Assembly: GCA_946479115.1 (NCBI GenBank)
Contig: CAMLED010000047.1
Span: forward strand, 1 to 6,810
DNA length: 6,810 bases
Direction: 5' to 3'
DNA from: an uncultured Candidatus Saccharibacteria bacterium
Lineage (GTDB): Bacteria > Patescibacteria > Saccharimonadia > Saccharimonadales > UBA6022
Part shown: in pieces, positions 5,140 through 6,810 of the stretch
How the letters are laid out: every line of letters starts with the position of its first letter
How positions within the stretch are numbered: position 1 is the first letter of the stretch
The notes under the pieces: generated by a model
What the model was told of the DNA's origin: nothing
What the model saw: only the letters and a program-made list of their open reading frames with translations
Databases searched by the model: none
Made by a program: the position numbers and the translations under genes

Positions 5140-6696
5140 TTAGCCGCGAGACAGGTATTTCATAAGCACAGCAGCCTTGGCGGCGCCAATAGCCGTTGCT
5201 ATATCTTGTTCTGCAGATTGCTGTACTCCACGTAAGCTACCAAAGGTTTTAATAAGCTTCTTACGAGTCGCCGGTCCAATACCTGGAATATCTTCGAGAC
5301 TACTAGCAGTTTGCTTTTGTCGTTTAAGTACCGTGTGATAACTAACCGCGAAACGATGTGACTCGTCACGAATGCGCTGAAATAGCTTAACGACATCTGT
5401 ATAATTTGCCTGGATCGGTGCACCACCGCGTAAGTTACGCGAGTGCGACCCAGCATTTACCTGACCAGCATGCAGATTAACAATATAGTATTCACCAGAG
5501 TTCATCACCGACACGGCCGGCTGTGGATTTTGCTGCAGATCAACCAGTATATCCGTTTTGATGTTCGATCGTGTCGTGTGGATGATAATCTCTTCTTCAC
5601 GTTTCGCAACACTTACTGTCGGAATTGTTAATTCCCTGGCCTCCAAGGCTTTGAGCGCCGCATCAAGCTGGCCCTTACCACCATCAATAAGTAGCAAATC
5701 TGGCACACCCCAGCTTTTCAAGTTTTTCTCGCTTGTACGACGATAAATCGTTTCGTACATATTCGCATAGTCATCGTTTTGCTGTTTGGTCATCTTAAAT
5801 TTGCGATAATTCGATCGATCAGACACACCATTTGTGAACACGACCATACTAGCAACAACATTCGTGCCACTCATATGCGAGATATCGTACCCTTCGATGC
5901 GCGCTGGTGTTTTGACAAGCATCAATAGATCAGTCAGTTTACTCAGTGCTTTGTCTTTACTAATGTCCAAGAATTCTTTATCGCCGAACATGATTCTTCG
6001 CTGCAATTCCTTGAGATTCTGCAAACGATTACGAAGTTCAGCGGCATGTTCAAAATCATGCAAACCTGCTGCTGTTTTCATATCACGCTCTAGTTCTTTA
6101 ACTAGCTGGACGCGGTTACCCTTTATGTAGCTAATTAACTTACGGAGCTCGCCGTGATATTCCTCACTCGTCATATTATGTGGCTCTAAGCCTAGGTGCG
6201 CATCCAAACTTACCCGTGCACCTGGTCGCGGCTCTTTTATGTAGTATGGAAAAGTCTTACGCAAATAACGGAGCGCTTTCTTCAAGGCAAAGGCATTGTA
6301 GTATGGGCCGAAGTAGTCGGCACCGTCATCTGCCGGGTTACGTGTAAAACAAAGATACGGCCATTCACTCTTCATATCGATGCGAATAAACGTTTGTGAT
6401 TTATCGTCACGCAAGAGGATGTTATAGCGCGGCATATAGCGTTTGACCATTTCAGATTCTAGAAATAGCGCATCGATTTCACTTTCTGTTTCAATCCAGT
6501 CGGTATCTTCAATTTCCGCAACTAATGCCCGGGTTTTAACGTCCATGTCACGCGTTGACTGGAAATATTGCCGTACCCTATTCTTGAGTACCGCAGCTTT
6601 GCCAACATAAATAATCTCGCCCTTGGCGGATTTATGAAAATACACACCACTACTACGCGGCAATGTCTTTAATTTGGCTTCAAGCTTGGCATTCAT
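5140..6696 (-). CDS. uvrC: Excinuclease ABC subunit C (UvrC), shortened variant
   Basis: UvrC makes both incisions around DNA damage in nucleotide excision repair, working with UvrB. The GIY-YIG nuclease domain occupies about 10-95: GVYF (17-20), IIYVGKA (28-34), LKNRVRQYF with R40, and the catalytic glutamate, probably E80, before KRYMPRYNILL. A UVR motif for UvrB contact lies at about 201-231 (HDFEHAAELRNRL). The RNase H-type domain keeps D271 (GYDISH), D338 (LLIDGGKGQ) and H447 (RDESHRFA), the expected catalytic triad. Helix-hairpin-helix DNA-binding repeats end the protein (IPGIGPATRKKL at 470-481). At 518 residues it is about 90 shorter than E. coli UvrC (610). The usual cysteine cluster before UVR is missing, the linker from UVR to D271 is only about 38 residues, and extra sequence separates D338 and H447. 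Motif order and intactness argue for a working enzyme. Confidence 0.95.
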   Translation of the reverse strand: MNAKLEAKLKTLPRSSGVYFHKSAKGEIIYVGKAAVLKNRVRQYFQSTRDMDVKTRALVAEIEDTDWIETESEIDALFLESEMVKRYMPRYNILLRDDKSQTFIRIDMKSEWPYLCFTRNPADDGADYFGPYYNAFALKKALRYLRKTFPYYIKEPRPGARVSLDAHLGLEPHNMTSEEYHGELRKLISYIKGNRVQLVKELERDMKTAAGLHDFEHAAELRNRLQNLKELQRRIMFGDKEFLDISKDKALSKLTDLLMLVKTPARIEGYDISHMSGTNVVASMVVFTNGVSDRSNYRKFKMTKQQNDDYANMYETIYRRTSEKNLKSWGVPDLLLIDGGKGQLDAALKALEARELTIPTVSVAKREEEIIIHTTRSNIKTDILVDLQQNPQPAVSVMNSGEYYIVNLHAGQVNAGSHSRNLRGGAPIQANYTDVVKLFQRIRDESHRFAVSYHTVLKRQKQTASSLEDIPGIGPATRKKLIKTFGSLRGVQQSAEQDIATAIGAAKAAVLMKYLSRG

Positions 6697-6705
6697 CTAC
6701 TGCTT

Positions 6706-6711
6706 ATTATA
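6706..6711 (-). promoter_or_regulatory. -10 element of uvrC (near-leaderless mRNA)
   Basis: On the minus strand TATAAT is followed by 9 nt and then the uvrC ATG. With a normal 6-7 nt spacing to the start point, transcription would begin only 2-4 nt before the start codon. No ribosome binding site is visible upstream of the ATG, in agreement with a leaderless message. No convincing -35 or TGn extension is seen. Confidence 0.55.
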
Positions 6712-6746
6712 CCTGTTCTTTAGCGTTTTTCCGCTAGATTATTCAG

Positions 6747-6784
6747 ACAATACAATTTGCTATGCAATTGTGCAAAAGTATTGT
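6747..6784. repeat. Nested inverted repeat in the divergent intergenic region
   Basis: The outer arms are a perfect 7-bp inverted repeat, ACAATAC (6747-6753) and GTATTGT (6778-6784). Inside is a second inverted repeat: ACAA-T-TTGC (6752-6760), loop TAT, and GCAATTGT (6764-6771), pairing 8 bp with one bulged T. The inner and outer arms share two bases on the left. The right outer arm covers most of the -35 box of the plus-strand promoter. It may be an operator for a dimeric regulator; no T-run follows, so it is not a terminator. Confidence 0.5.
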
Positions 6785-6809
6785 TAAATATGCGTAAAAA
6801 TGATATAAT
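6781..6809 (+). promoter_or_regulatory. Plus-strand promoter for a gene beyond the right edge
   Basis: TTGTTA (6781-6786) is followed by a 17-nt spacer ending in TGA and then a perfect TATAAT (6804-6809). It thus has a partial -35 (4 of 6), ideal spacing and an extended -10. It is divergent from uvrC and implies a transcription start just outside the window, so the gene it serves cannot be seen. Confidence 0.7.
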
Positions 6810-6810
6810 C

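Noticed and set aside
6700..6730. LexA/SOS box upstream of uvrC
   Set aside because: Only a single GAAC half-site (GAACAGGT on the minus strand) is present. There is no matching GTTC at the right distance, so SOS control is not supported.
1..6810. CRISPR array, insertion sequence or attachment site in a tRNA
   Set aside because: No regularly spaced repeats, transposase-like frame, or direct repeat of a tRNA 3' end was found. The two tRNA-Leu genes resemble each other only as expected for isoacceptors.

Overview
The window reads as a compact chromosomal segment from a small-genome bacterium. It best fits the Patescibacteria/CPR, most likely a Candidatus Saccharibacteria-type genome. That placement is an inference from gene content and divergence: a shortened UvrC with no cysteine cluster, a prepilin-type protein with the ArDvqRKsDLqq signature, LemA, SecG, a PF04020 membrane protein, and a membrane-anchored peptide-binding protein. 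No marker gene here settles the taxonomy. The standard code fits: every ORF starts with ATG, and UGA is used as a stop (pilin gene). All genes lie on the minus strand, so the window is read from right to left.

Right edge (6697-6810): a 114-bp divergent intergenic region. It holds a leaderless-type -10 for uvrC on the minus strand, a good extended -10 promoter on the plus strand for a gene outside the window, and a nested inverted repeat overlapping that promoter's -35. Next is uvrC (5140-6696), nucleotide excision repair, with catalytic residues kept but domain architecture altered. A new promoter just past the uvrC stop starts a tight run: a cysteine-rich type IV pilin-like protein (4496-5101), an M24 Xaa-Pro aminopeptidase (3283-4491), a PF04020 membrane protein (2864-3256), secG (2628-2864) and a membrane-anchored family 5 solute-binding protein (760-2616). 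Gaps are 4, 26, -1 and 11 nt, so these five are probably one operon. The theme is the cell envelope and peptides: secretion, surface filament, and peptide capture and breakdown. This would suit a host-dependent, amino-acid-scavenging cell.

Left part (243-776): three tRNA genes, Leu(GAG), Cys(GCA) and Leu(UAA), all with encoded CCA. They form two transcription units. Leu(GAG) has its own -35/-10 promoter embedded in the end of the upstream CDS and a strong intrinsic terminator. Cys and Leu(UAA) share an extended -10 promoter and end at a second terminator. The Cys-Leu spacer is unusually structured. Beyond the second terminator is the start of lemA (1-182), cut by the window edge, with its own TGCTATAAT promoter.

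Most of the window is ordinary housekeeping sequence. The points most worth a second look are the rebuilt UvrC, the non-lipoprotein substrate-binding protein with a basic cytoplasmic tail, and the symmetric divergent promoter region. I see no mobile element, CRISPR array or defence system.
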